From Synechococcus sp. RS9916 (lineage in GTDB: Bacteria; Cyanobacteriota; Cyanobacteriia; PCC-6307; Cyanobiaceae), in contig NZ_DS022299.1 of NCBI RefSeq assembly GCF_000153825.1, forward strand, positions 2,535,707 to 2,599,706: DNA of 64,000 bases. The letters run 5' to 3'. Below the pieces are notes generated by a model, which had not been told where the DNA came from, made no database searches, and was given only the letters and a program-made list of their open reading frames with translations. Positions 48,373 through 56,494 of the stretch are shown here, piece after piece (position 1 is the first letter of the stretch; each line of letters starts with the position of its first letter). The translations under genes were made by a program, and so were the position numbers.

Positions 48373-48762
48373 TCAGCCGAGATACTCCTTCCGCAGCGTT
48401 TGGACGCGGTTCACCAGGGCAGAGCGCTTGTCGCTGGTGGTGAGGTTTTTCCAGCTCCATTGGCCGACAACAACCACACCCAGCAGTTCCAACAAACCGG
48501 GAACAACAGGCAGGAGATTGATGGTGTCGAGGATGCCCTTGATCAGAATCTGGGCAACGATCACCGCAGCAAAAATGCCGACCACTTTGCCCATACGGCC
48601 GACCTGGTTCCAGTCGACCTGGTCGAGGGTGGCGTTCACCTTGCCCAGCACTTCGCTGTAGCGCTCAGTGAAATTGATGGTTTCGCTGGTGCTGCCTGCG
48701 TCGCTCTCAGAGGTGGTCTGCGAGGTTGCAGGATCCTGGACTGCGGTGGTGTCCTCACTCAT
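48373..48762 (-). CDS. CAAD-domain (CURT1-like) membrane protein
   Basis: 129 residues from ATG 48762. A polar N-terminus rich in Thr, Ser, Glu and Asp is followed by an amphipathic helix (ERYSEVLGKVNATLDQVDWN), two hydrophobic helices (VVGIFAAVIVAQILI; VVPGLLELLGVVVVG) and the ending NLTTSDKRSALVNRVQTLRKEYL. This is the CAAD domain, also found appended to cyanobacterial aminoacyl-tRNA synthetases and related to the thylakoid-curvature protein CURT1. Stand-alone role is likely thylakoid membrane shaping or anchoring. Confidence 0.87.
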   Translation of the reverse strand: MSEDTTAVQDPATSQTTSESDAGSTSETINFTERYSEVLGKVNATLDQVDWNQVGRMGKVVGIFAAVIVAQILIKGILDTINLLPVVPGLLELLGVVVVGQWSWKNLTTSDKRSALVNRVQTLRKEYLG

Positions 48763-48782
48763 GAGCCTGATGCGCAAACCAA

Positions 48783-49316
48783 ATGTTGGTTGAGCGTATC
48801 GGTCAACCTGCAGAAACGCCATGGTCGTTGGCGTTCGATCCCGAAGTGCTCATCATTCTGCGCAGCACCCTCCAGGTCGCGTTGCCCGAAGAGGGTTGTG
48901 CACTCTTACTGGGATGCCGGCAGCCTTCGGGGTGGCTGCTCCAGCACATCTGGCCCTGCCGCAATGTCTGGCACCCAGGCATCGCAGCGTTGCCGGAAGC
49001 AGTAGGGGAATGCATGGATGGCACCCCGCCTCCGTCCCGTTGCAATCGGTTCGCCTTGGATCCGCGGGAGCAGCTGTTGGCGCAGCGTTGGGCGCGGCAA
49101 CGCGGCTTCGACGTGATTGGGACTGCCCATTCCCACCCCCAGGGGAATGCGACCCCATCCCGGCGCGATCGGGACTGGTTGCGCTTCCCGTCGTTGATGG
49201 TGATTCAGGGGGCTGACCTGCGGCTGCGGGCCTGGTGGCTCGAACCTGAGACGGCCCTTTGCACGGCCCTGGTGAAAGACACTGACGAAAGTGATCTCCC
49301 ACTGCGCAGTGTCTGA
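48783..49316 (+). CDS. JAMM/Mov34 (M67) metallopeptidase
   Basis: 177 residues. The JAMM zinc motif is exact: His116-Ser-His118-Pro-x6-Ser126-x2-Asp129, with a likely upstream Glu in the LPEEGCALLLG segment near residue 36. Bacterial JAMM proteins beside E1-like genes can trim C-termini of ubiquitin-like sulfur carriers. Its stop overlaps the start of the MoeZ-type gene, so the pair is translationally coupled. Divergent from the CAAD gene with a 20-bp gap. Confidence 0.9.
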   Translation: MLVERIGQPAETPWSLAFDPEVLIILRSTLQVALPEEGCALLLGCRQPSGWLLQHIWPCRNVWHPGIAALPEAVGECMDGTPPPSRCNRFALDPREQLLAQRWARQRGFDVIGTAHSHPQGNATPSRRDRDWLRFPSLMVIQGADLRLRAWWLEPETALCTALVKDTDESDLPLRSV

Positions 49317-50484
49317 TGACCCCGGGTTCCCATCCAACCTCAGTGCTGATCTCAGCGCAGAGGAACGGGCCCGCTACGCCCGGCATCTGACCCTGCCCGA
49401 GGTGGGGCTTGAGGGTCAACGCTGCCTGAAGGGGGCATCCGTGTTGTGTGTGGGCAGTGGTGGCCTGGGATCCCCTCTGCTGCTCTACTTGGCTGCCGCC
49501 GGAGTCGGCCGCCTCGGAATTGTGGATTTCGATGTGGTCGACCACTCGAATCTGCAGCGACAAGTCGTCCATGGCACGGCCACGGTCGGAATGGCCAAAA
49601 CGAGCTCAGCGCGGCATCGGATTGAGGACCTCAACCCCCACTGCCGTGTCGAGGAGCACAACCTGAAGCTCACGGCAGCCAATGCTCTCGAGCTGCTGGC
49701 CTCCTACGACTTGGTCTGTGATGGCACCGATAACTTCCCTAGCCGCTACCTGATTAACGATGCGTGCACCTTGTTGGGCAAACCTTGCATCTATGGCTCT
49801 GTTCAGGGATTTGAGGGGCAGGTGAGCGTGTTCAACCTCACCGCCTCCAGCCCTAACTATCGCGATCTGGTGCCTGAGCCTCCACCGCCAGGTCTGGTGC
49901 CCTCCTGTGCCCAGGGAGGTGTTCTGGGTGTGATGCCGGGTCTGATTGGGATCCTGCAGGCCACGGAAGCCATCAAGGTGATTACTGGAATCGGCAGGCC
50001 ACTCGATGGGCGCTTGCTGCTGGTCGATGGGCTGGCCATGCGTTTTCGCGAGTTGCAACTGCAACCGATCCCTGGCCGGCCTCAGGTCAAGCAACTGATT
50101 GACTACGAAGCGTTCTGCGGCGTGACTGGCGCCGCATCTGAAGAGGTGGCTGCCATGGACAGCATCAACGTGCAGGAGCTCAAACAGCGCCTTGATGGGG
50201 GCGAGGCCCTCGTGCTGCTCGATGTGCGCAATCCGCCTGAAGCGGAGGTGGCGGTGATCCCCGGAGCCGAATTGATTCCCCTGGCCACGATCGAAAGCGG
50301 TGAAGCGGTTGAGCGGATTCGCGACCTCGCTGCGGGCAAGAGTCTTTACGTGCATTGCAAGCTCGGGGGGCGCTCCGCCAAAGCCGTGGCCCTGCTGGCA
50401 GGGCATGGGATCGATGCCATCAACGTGGCCGGGGGGATCGACGCCTGGTCGCAGCAGGTGGATCCCACTGTTCCCCGCTATTAA
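49309..50484 (+). CDS. moeB: MoeZ-type E1-like adenylyltransferase with rhodanese domain
   Basis: 391 residues from the GTG at 49309, 8 bp inside the JAMM gene (a GTG at 49291 is possible). The ThiF/MoeB domain has the ATP-binding GSGGLGSPLLLYLAAAG, DFDVVDHSNLQRQ and the crossover-cysteine region PPPPGLVPSCAQGGVLG. A C-terminal rhodanese domain has the active-site YVHCKLGGRS near residue 349. This architecture activates MoaD- and ThiS-like carriers and transfers sulfur for molybdopterin, thiamine or tRNA thiolation. Which carrier it serves is not clear; none is adjacent. Confidence 0.94.
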   Translation: MSDDPGFPSNLSADLSAEERARYARHLTLPEVGLEGQRCLKGASVLCVGSGGLGSPLLLYLAAAGVGRLGIVDFDVVDHSNLQRQVVHGTATVGMAKTSSARHRIEDLNPHCRVEEHNLKLTAANALELLASYDLVCDGTDNFPSRYLINDACTLLGKPCIYGSVQGFEGQVSVFNLTASSPNYRDLVPEPPPPGLVPSCAQGGVLGVMPGLIGILQATEAIKVITGIGRPLDGRLLLVDGLAMRFRELQLQPIPGRPQVKQLIDYEAFCGVTGAASEEVAAMDSINVQELKQRLDGGEALVLLDVRNPPEAEVAVIPGAELIPLATIESGEAVERIRDLAAGKSLYVHCKLGGRSAKAVALLAGHGIDAINVAGGIDAWSQQVDPTVPRY

Positions 50485-50496
50485 TCGCGAAACGTC

Positions 50497-51651
50497 TCAG
50501 TAATCCACGCCGCGCTTGAGGTCGACCCCTTGCTCGGCGTAATGCTTGTGGCACACCATCTCGGAGTGGACACTGGCGAGATCGAAGTAGGCGGGAGGGT
50601 TCTTGCAGCGGCCGGTGATGATCACTTCGGTCTCGGCCGGTTTACGCAGCAGCGTTTGCATGATCGGCTCCACCGGCAGCAGTTCGAGATCCACGCTCGG
50701 GTTGAGCTCGTCGAGAATGACCGTTTTGTAGAGGCCGCTGGAGATGGCAGCGCGGGCAATTTCCCAGGCCCGTTCCGCTTCCACGTAGTCGATCGGTTCC
50801 TGCTGGCCTCGCCAGACGATGGCGTCGCGGCCGGAACGCAGATGGTCGACCAGGTGGGGGTAGCTCTCCCGTAGGGCCGCGATGGCGGCGTCTTCGGTGT
50901 AGCCGGTGCCGCCTTTGAGCCACTGGAGAATCAGCACACGATGGCTCTTGTCCTGGCTGATACCGCGCCCGATCGCTTGCAACGCCTTGCCAAGAGCGCT
51001 GGTGGATTTGCCCTTGCCTTCTCCGGTGTAGATCTCGATCGCTCCCTGCGCATCGAACCGTTGCGCATCCCCCGGGTCGGGGCGGCGGTGGGCGCGCATT
51101 TCTGAGTGCAGATCCGCCATCTGCACCAGAGGCCGGGGTGCACCCCGGCCAGTGACGATGATTTCCATCCCCTCAGGCCGAGCCTGCAGGCTGCGCACCA
51201 CATCATCGATGTCAAGCAGCCCGAGATCCAGCACGGGATTCAGCTCATCGAGCACCACCACGGAATAGAGGGCACTGGCGATGGCGCCCTTGGCGATGTC
51301 CCAGCCCCGCTGCGCTTCCTGGCGGTCGAAACGGGTGACATCCTCCGCTCCAAAATGCTCACCGCGGCCGGTGCGCACCTGATCGATCAGATGGGGGAAG
51401 CCCTGTTGAAGGGCTTCGATCGCGGCGTCTTCGTCGTAAGCACGACCCGGGCCCTTGAGAAAGCGCAGCAAAAGCACCCGGGTGCGGCGCTGTTCGCAGA
51501 TGCCCAGACCGATGGTGCGCAAGACGACGCCAAGGGCGGCCTGGCTCTTGCCTTTACCCTCGCCGTCATACACGTGCAGTTGCCCGAGACTGCGCTCACG
51601 GCTGTCAGCGGCGGTGACGATGCCGACGGCTGGTCTGCGATTCCCTGCCAT
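50497..51651 (-). CDS. cobO: tandem-domain corrinoid adenosyltransferase
   Basis: 384 residues made of two CobO/BtuR-type domains fused head to tail, each with a P-loop: DGEGKGKSQAALG at about residue 29 and TGEGKGKSTSALG at about residue 207. Each half also repeats the LDELNPxxDLxLL and EVIITGRxxPxxLxxLAxLxSEM blocks. The enzyme adenosylates cob(I)yrinic acid a,c-diamide or cobinamide. Both halves look intact. Single-domain enzymes are about 190 residues, so this is a full duplication. The other corrin gene in the window is the CbiG-CobJ fusion. Confidence 0.92.
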   Translation of the reverse strand: MAGNRRPAVGIVTAADSRERSLGQLHVYDGEGKGKSQAALGVVLRTIGLGICEQRRTRVLLLRFLKGPGRAYDEDAAIEALQQGFPHLIDQVRTGRGEHFGAEDVTRFDRQEAQRGWDIAKGAIASALYSVVVLDELNPVLDLGLLDIDDVVRSLQARPEGMEIIVTGRGAPRPLVQMADLHSEMRAHRRPDPGDAQRFDAQGAIEIYTGEGKGKSTSALGKALQAIGRGISQDKSHRVLILQWLKGGTGYTEDAAIAALRESYPHLVDHLRSGRDAIVWRGQQEPIDYVEAERAWEIARAAISSGLYKTVILDELNPSVDLELLPVEPIMQTLLRKPAETEVIITGRCKNPPAYFDLASVHSEMVCHKHYAEQGVDLKRGVDY

Positions 51652-51775
51652 GGACCGACCGGACGTTCCCGGAGCTTACCGAGTGCAGGCCTTTTGCGGT
51701 GTTCTGACCGGCACGGCGTTGCCGATGGCCACCAATGCCTAGCTTGGCGCCAGAATTCACTCCTGCCAGGCGCCC

Positions 51776-52648
51776 GTGGTTGAAGTCAACGCATCGTCGC
51801 CGGGGGTGCCGTCCACAGGGTCGCTGATGCGTCAGCTCGAGCCGTTGCAGGCAGATGACCAACGTCAGTTGGAGCGTCTGCGCCACGAGATCCGTGCCTA
51901 CGGGCGGGTCGTTGTGGCGTATTCCGGCGGGGTGGACAGTGCGCTGGTGGCCACCATCGCCCAGGAGCAGTTGGGTGCCCAGGCCACGGCGATCACGGGC
52001 GTTTCTCCCGCTCTGGCTCCCCATTTGCTGCAGGAAGCCCGCCAGCAGGCGGCCTGGTTGGGCCTGCGCCATCAGGAAGTGGCCACCGAAGAACTCAAGG
52101 ATCCGCACTACAGCAGCAACCCCACCGACCGCTGCTTTGCCTGCAAACGGGAGTTGCATCGCCACCTGGGGCCTCTGGCCGCGGCGGCCGAGGGGGCGCA
52201 GGTGCTTGATGGTGTCAACGCCGACGACCTCAGTGACCACCGGCCAGGCATCCAGGCGGCTCGGGAGGCTGGGGTGATGTCTCCCTTGGCGGATCTCGGC
52301 ATCACCAAAATGCAAGTCAGAGAGCTGTCGAAGGCGCTGGGGTTGCCGTGGTGGGATAAGCCAGCCCAACCCTGTCTGGCCTCACGTTTCCCCTATGGAG
52401 AGGGAATCAACGCCGAACGCCTGCAGCGGGTCGCCCAGGCCGAGGCGTGGTTGATCGCCCGCGGCTTCGCTGCAGTGCGGGTGCGCAGCCAGGGCCTGGC
52501 AGCTCGCATTGAGGTGCCCGCCGATCAGATTGTGGCCTTGGCGCAGCATCCGGAGCGGGATGCGTTGGTGGAGGCGTTTTTGGATCTGGGATTCACGGCC
52601 GTCAGCCTGGATTTGGAGGGGTTGGTCAGCGGCAAACTCAATCGCTGA
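51776..52648 (+). CDS. larE: ATP-dependent sacrificial sulfur transferase LarE
   Basis: 290 residues, GTG start (an ATG at 51827 is possible). PP-loop AYSGGVDSALVATIA near residue 50; NPTDRCFACKRELH; and the C-terminal PCLASRFPYG near residue 200 holding the sulfur-donating Cys. LarE builds the nickel-pincer cofactor of lactate racemase by sacrificing its own Cys sulfur. larA, larB and larC are not seen nearby, so the cofactor user is unknown. Divergent from the cobO gene. Confidence 0.92.
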   Translation: MVEVNASSPGVPSTGSLMRQLEPLQADDQRQLERLRHEIRAYGRVVVAYSGGVDSALVATIAQEQLGAQATAITGVSPALAPHLLQEARQQAAWLGLRHQEVATEELKDPHYSSNPTDRCFACKRELHRHLGPLAAAAEGAQVLDGVNADDLSDHRPGIQAAREAGVMSPLADLGITKMQVRELSKALGLPWWDKPAQPCLASRFPYGEGINAERLQRVAQAEAWLIARGFAAVRVRSQGLAARIEVPADQIVALAQHPERDALVEAFLDLGFTAVSLDLEGLVSGKLNR

Positions 52649-52744
52649 AGCGGTCGTGATTGGTGTCGCTTCGTCGCGGGGGTGTGACGGCCGACGGCAG
52701 GGTTGGACCGCTCTGGATACCTTCCCAATAGAAGCACTCCTTCC

Positions 52745-54139
52745 ATGGGGATTCATCGCTCCAGGCATCACCTGATCGACAGCGGCGAGCAGGCGCTCGT
52801 CGATGCGATGGTCGATCCCCTTCCGCGGGATCACTTCCCTGTCGATGGCCGCGCTGCGGACACCACCGTTCAACTGCTGAAGGAAGAGTTGTTGCTTGAT
52901 GGCAACAGCAAGCAGAACCTGGCCACGTTTTGCCAGACCTATCAGGGCTCTGCAGCGATGGAACTGATGGCCCTCGGCGTGGATAAAAACCTGATCGACA
53001 AAGACGAATACCCCCAGACCGCTGAGGTGGAGCGTCGTTGCGTGTCGATGATGGCCGATCTGTGGAATGCCCCGGGGGAGGCTATTGGGTGTTCCACCAT
53101 CGGCAGCAGCGAAGCCTCAATGCTGGGGGGGATGGCCGCGAAATGGCGGTGGCGCAAGAAGCGACAGCAGGCAGGCCTGCCCACCGATCAACCCAATATG
53201 GTTTGCGGCAGCGTGCAGATCTGTTGGAAGAAATTTGCCCGCTACTGGGATATCGAGATGCGGGAGCTGGAGATGCGTCCCGGAGATCTGTGCATCACCC
53301 CTGAGCGGGTGCTGGAGGCCGTGGATGAAAACACCATCTTTGTGGTGCCCACGCTGGGGGTGACTTATCACGGCCTTTACGAGGATGTGGAGGCCATCAG
53401 CCGTGCCCTCGACGACTACCAGGCCCGCACCGGCATTGACATTCCGATTCACGTCGATGGAGCGAGTGGTGGTTTTCTTGCTCCGTTCTGTGCCCCTGAT
53501 CTGCCGCCCTGGGATTTCAGGCTGGAGCGGGTCAAGTCGATTAATGCATCAGGCCACAAGTTCGGTCTTGCCCCCTTAGGTGTGGGTTGGGTGATGTGGC
53601 GTAGTCCGGAGGATCTGCCCGATGAGCTGGTGTTTCACGTCAGCTATCTGGGTGGCGACATGCCCACGTTTCAAATCAACTTCTCACGGCCTGCCGGGCA
53701 AGTGATTGCGCAGTACCACGAGTTTGTGCGTCTCGGCCGCGAGGGTTACCGGCTCCTGCATCAGGCCAGCCACAGCAATGCGCAATACGTCGCCAAGGCC
53801 CTCGGGCAGATGGGGCCTTTCCAGCTGATTCACGACGGCGCACCTGAGAAGGGCATACCCACGGTGGTGTGGACGCTCAAGGAGGGGGTGGACCCCGGGT
53901 TCAACCTCTATGACCTTGCGGATCGGCTGCGGATGCGTGGTTGGCAGGTGCCGGCTTATCCCTTCACCGGCGATCTCGCCCATCATGCGTTTCAACGCAT
54001 CCTGGTGAAGCGCGATTTCACCCGCGAAATGGCCGATCTGCTGCTGGATGACATCCGGACGGCATTGGCCCATTTCCAGAAGCACCCGATCACCAGCAAT
54101 CTGCAGGCATCGGAAGCGGCGTCCTACAACCACCTCTGA
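52745..54139 (+). CDS. gadB: glutamate decarboxylase
   Basis: 464-residue PLP enzyme converting glutamate to GABA plus CO2. The PLP lysine is in INASGHKFGLAPLGVGWV (about Lys272), preceded by HVDGASGGFLAPFC. CSTIGSSEASMLGGMA and TYHGLYEDVEAI fit the group II decarboxylase family. ATG 52745 fits the homologous start; the frame opens upstream. GABA can feed the succinate-semialdehyde route that completes the cyanobacterial TCA cycle. Ends at a bidirectional terminator shared with speD. Confidence 0.95.
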   Translation: MGIHRSRHHLIDSGEQALVDAMVDPLPRDHFPVDGRAADTTVQLLKEELLLDGNSKQNLATFCQTYQGSAAMELMALGVDKNLIDKDEYPQTAEVERRCVSMMADLWNAPGEAIGCSTIGSSEASMLGGMAAKWRWRKKRQQAGLPTDQPNMVCGSVQICWKKFARYWDIEMRELEMRPGDLCITPERVLEAVDENTIFVVPTLGVTYHGLYEDVEAISRALDDYQARTGIDIPIHVDGASGGFLAPFCAPDLPPWDFRLERVKSINASGHKFGLAPLGVGWVMWRSPEDLPDELVFHVSYLGGDMPTFQINFSRPAGQVIAQYHEFVRLGREGYRLLHQASHSNAQYVAKALGQMGPFQLIHDGAPEKGIPTVVWTLKEGVDPGFNLYDLADRLRMRGWQVPAYPFTGDLAHHAFQRILVKRDFTREMADLLLDDIRTALAHFQKHPITSNLQASEAASYNHL

Positions 54140-54163
54140 TCCAAGCCAGTTCAGCGCCATCAA

Positions 54164-54197
54164 AAACCCGTGGTCAGCGGATGCCGGCCACGGGTTT
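54164..54197. terminator. bidirectional terminator between gadB and speD
   Basis: Inverted repeat AAACCCGTGG (54164-54173) and CCACGGGTTT (54188-54197), perfect 10 bp. T-tracts occur on both strands: TTTTTG beyond the stem on the minus strand, and TTTTT five bases after it on the plus strand. It lies between convergent gadB and speD. Confidence 0.88.
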
Positions 54198-54222
54198 GGA
54201 GGTTTTTGTGTGCTGCCTGTGT

Positions 54223-54711
54223 TCAGGCCAGCGACGCGATCAATTGGGGATCGCGCTGCGCATTGGCCACGGCTGCTGGAGTTTCCCGCAGGAAGCTCTT
54301 GAGCTGGTGGCGTTGAGCGCCAAGGGCGCAGCGCAGAACATCACAGGCCCGTTCGGGCATGGTGTGATCGCCGCAGGTGAACACATCAACAGCTGCGTAG
54401 CCGTTTTCAGGCCAGGTGTGGATGGAGATGTGGGATTCAGCCAGGAGAGCCAGTCCCGTCACGCCCTGCGGTTCGAACCGGTGGGTGATCAGGTTGAGCA
54501 GGGTTGCACCAGCACTTTTGGCTGCTGTGGTGATGGTGTCCCTGAGGAAGGCTTCGTCGTCGAGCTTGGCGTGGTCGCAGTCGTAAAGCTCGAGAATGCA
54601 GTGTTTGCCCACCATATCGGTGGCACTGGGCGCAGTGGAACTGAGGGCCGAAGGGGTTGCTCCGCCGCCCCATCCCGGGTTGGGATGCAGGCAAGACAGG
54701 TTCTGCTTCAT
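54223..54711 (-). CDS. speD: S-adenosylmethionine decarboxylase proenzyme
   Basis: 162 residues. The self-cleavage site [13 protein letters not shown] places the pyruvoyl-forming Ser at about residue 93. [13 protein letters not shown] and the Cys in VFTCGDHT complete the family pattern. It supplies decarboxylated SAM for spermidine synthesis. The first 30 residues (Gly/Ser/Ala-rich) are longer than in most relatives; a start at 54615 is an alternative. Convergent with gadB. Confidence 0.95.
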   Translation of the reverse strand: MKQNLSCLHPNPGWGGGATPSALSSTAPSATDMVGKHCILELYDCDHAKLDDEAFLRDTITTAAKSAGATLLNLITHRFEPQGVTGLALLAESHISIHTWPENGYAAVDVFTCGDHTMPERACDVLRCALGAQRHQLKSFLRETPAAVANAQRDPQLIASLA

Positions 54712-54740
54712 CAGGATTCAGATGAAAAGAGTTCGTAACG

Positions 54741-55859
54741 TTACCTCAGGTTTCCTTCAGGTTTCAACGTTCCTGCGTCCACCACCTGGGATTGCCTGCA
54801 CCAGTCCCCTTCGAAGGCGTCCAGGTGGGTGGCGCTGACAAGGCATTGGTGCTCGTCGCCCACAGCTTCCAGCAGGGTGAGCTGGCGTTCGGGGTCCAGC
54901 TCGGCCAGCACGTCATCCAGCAGCAACAGAGGCGGCTGACCCCACAGTTCCCCCACGAGTTCCAGTTCCGCTAGCTTCAGGGCCAGCACCAGGGTGCGTT
55001 GCTGGCCAGCCGAGCCGAAGCGCCGGGCTGGGTTGCCATTGAGGTCGAGGCTGATCTCATCGCGGTGCGGCCCGACCCGGCAACTACCCAGTCGCTCCTC
55101 CTCGCTGCGCTGCAATTTCAGTTGTTCGCCAATCGCTAATCGCCAGGGTTCTTCCGCTTCCTCCCCTTCCAGCCGGCTGCCCGGTTGATAACGCAGGGTC
55201 AGCTGTTCGTTCCCTTGGCTGAGATGGGTCTGCCACTGGCTGGCCAAGGGCTCCAGTCGGGCCAGGGCTCGGCGTCTGCGGCGGTGGATCCGGGTGCTGA
55301 TCAGCGCCATCTGCAGGTCAAAAGTGTCGAGCAGAGCGTCCCGTTCCGCCGAGGGCATCCCGCGTCCACGACGCCAGAGTTGGGCGCGCTGACGCAGCAG
55401 CCGGCTATAGCGACTGATCAGCTCGGCATAGATCGGCTCCAGCTGCAAGACCACGCGATCCAGCCATGACCGACGCAGTGCCGGTTCGCCGCGCACGAGA
55501 TGCAGATCGAGGGCGCTGAAGCCTACGCAGCGCAGCGGTCCGATCAGATCCAGCTGACGTTCCAGGTTTTTGCCGTTGCGCTTTGCTTGACGACCTCCTT
55601 TGCGTCGCAGCTGGAGCTCCAGCTCGTCGTGATCGACGGTGCGGGCCTTGAGCCGTGCTTCGCGGGCATCCCAATGGATCAGGTCTTGATCTTGGCTGGC
55701 CCGGTGCGACCGCAGGCTGCCGAGCAGCTCGACCGACTCCAGCAAATTGGATTTCCCCACACCATTGCGACCAATCACCAAGAGGCGAGGTGCCTCAATC
55801 TCCAGCTGCAAATTGCTGTAGTTGCGAAACCCCTGCAGTTCCAGCTGGAGAAGCCGAAT
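54741..55859 (-). CDS. recF: DNA replication/repair protein RecF
   Basis: SMC-like ATPase that loads RecA at gaps. Walker [14 protein letters not shown], signature [20 protein letters not shown] and Walker [17 protein letters not shown] are intact. The usual N-terminus is present as [19 protein letters not shown], but this sequence has no ATG, GTG or TTG; it begins after TAG with an ATT at 55857-55859. The first canonical codon is the TTG at 55809-55811, which would cut the conserved start. I use the ATT as an inferred start. Confidence 0.93.
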   Translation of the reverse strand: MRLLQLELQGFRNYSNLQLEIEAPRLLVIGRNGVGKSNLLESVELLGSLRSHRASQDQDLIHWDAREARLKARTVDHDELELQLRRKGGRQAKRNGKNLERQLDLIGPLRCVGFSALDLHLVRGEPALRRSWLDRVVLQLEPIYAELISRYSRLLRQRAQLWRRGRGMPSAERDALLDTFDLQMALISTRIHRRRRRALARLEPLASQWQTHLSQGNEQLTLRYQPGSRLEGEEAEEPWRLAIGEQLKLQRSEEERLGSCRVGPHRDEISLDLNGNPARRFGSAGQQRTLVLALKLAELELVGELWGQPPLLLLDDVLAELDPERQLTLLEAVGDEHQCLVSATHLDAFEGDWCRQSQVVDAGTLKPEGNLR

Positions 55860-55941
55860 GGGTCCGGGTGCGGCGTGTCGCTAAGGTACCTGCACCGGAG
55901 CGGCCTGCGGGCTGACTTCACGCAGCGGCATCAGCCGATGT

Positions 55942-56015
55942 GGGCATGTAGCTCAGTTGGATAGAGCATCAGATTCCGGTTCTGAGGGTCGCAGGTTCGA
56001 GTCCTGCCATGCTCG
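55942..56015 (+). tRNA. tRNA-Arg(CCG)
   Basis: 74-nt cloverleaf. Acceptor GGGCATG/CATGCTC (one G-U), anticodon stem TCAGA/TCTGA around TTCCGGT giving CCG, T arm GCAGGTTCGAGTCCTGC. CCA not encoded. It lies just upstream of the divergent recF and next to the GNAT gene end. Confidence 0.97.
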
Positions 56016-56020
56016 TGATC

Positions 56021-56044
56021 AGGCTCCACCGGTTATCGGAGCCT
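56021..56044. terminator. weak hairpin after tRNA-Arg
   Basis: A 7-bp stem AGGCTCC/GGAGCCT (56021-56027 with 56038-56044) with a 10-nt loop, 6 bp after the tRNA. It contains the GNAT stop codon. No T-run, so termination is uncertain. Confidence 0.35.
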
Positions 56045-56494
56045 TAACCCCATGGCTCTGATGCCACCGGGGTCCAGTACAAAACCTTGGCTCTTCAGGG
56101 CTTCCAGTGCTGCTGGGGGAGCGGCAATCGAGATGCTGCATCCAGGCAACTCCTTGCGCAGGCTGCTCAATGACCTGTGCACCAGCACCGCCAGGAGCGC
56201 GGCCTGATGGGGGCCTGGGCGGGCCGCCAGATTCCACAAGTTGGCGTTCAGTGCCTTGTCGCTGGTGATGCGTACAAACCCCATCAGTTCGCCGCTTTCG
56301 CAGTCAAGGATGCAGAGTTGGCCATAGCTGTTCTGCAAGGCGGCGGCCCATCGATCAGCGGGAGGGATCGCTTCATTGCATGCCGCTAAGAGCTGATTGA
56401 TAGCTTCAGCTGAGGGGATGTAGTCGTTGCGGAGTTCAAAGCCCCCGGGCAGGGCGGGGGCTGGGGGTTGCTGACGAAAGGGAAGGAAGGACAC
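56033..56494 (-). CDS. GNAT-family acetyltransferase
   Basis: 153 residues of the Gcn5-related N-acetyltransferase fold: FELRNDYIPSAEAINQLLAAC at the start, LCILDCESGELMGFVRITSD as beta 2-3, and a helix plus ISIAAPPAALEALKSQGFVLD near the end. Substrate unknown. It starts one base before the ppc stop on the same strand, so it is probably the last gene of the trpE-gshA-ppc unit. Confidence 0.82.
   Translation of the reverse strand: MSFLPFRQQPPAPALPGGFELRNDYIPSAEAINQLLAACNEAIPPADRWAAALQNSYGQLCILDCESGELMGFVRITSDKALNANLWNLAARPGPHQAALLAVLVHRSLSSLRKELPGCSISIAAPPAALEALKSQGFVLDPGGIRAMGLRLR

Noticed and set aside
49800-49950. Loss of the zinc Cys pairs in the E1-like protein
   Set aside because: MoeZ-type homologues commonly have the NYRDLVPEPPPPG form here, so this is a family feature, not a defect.
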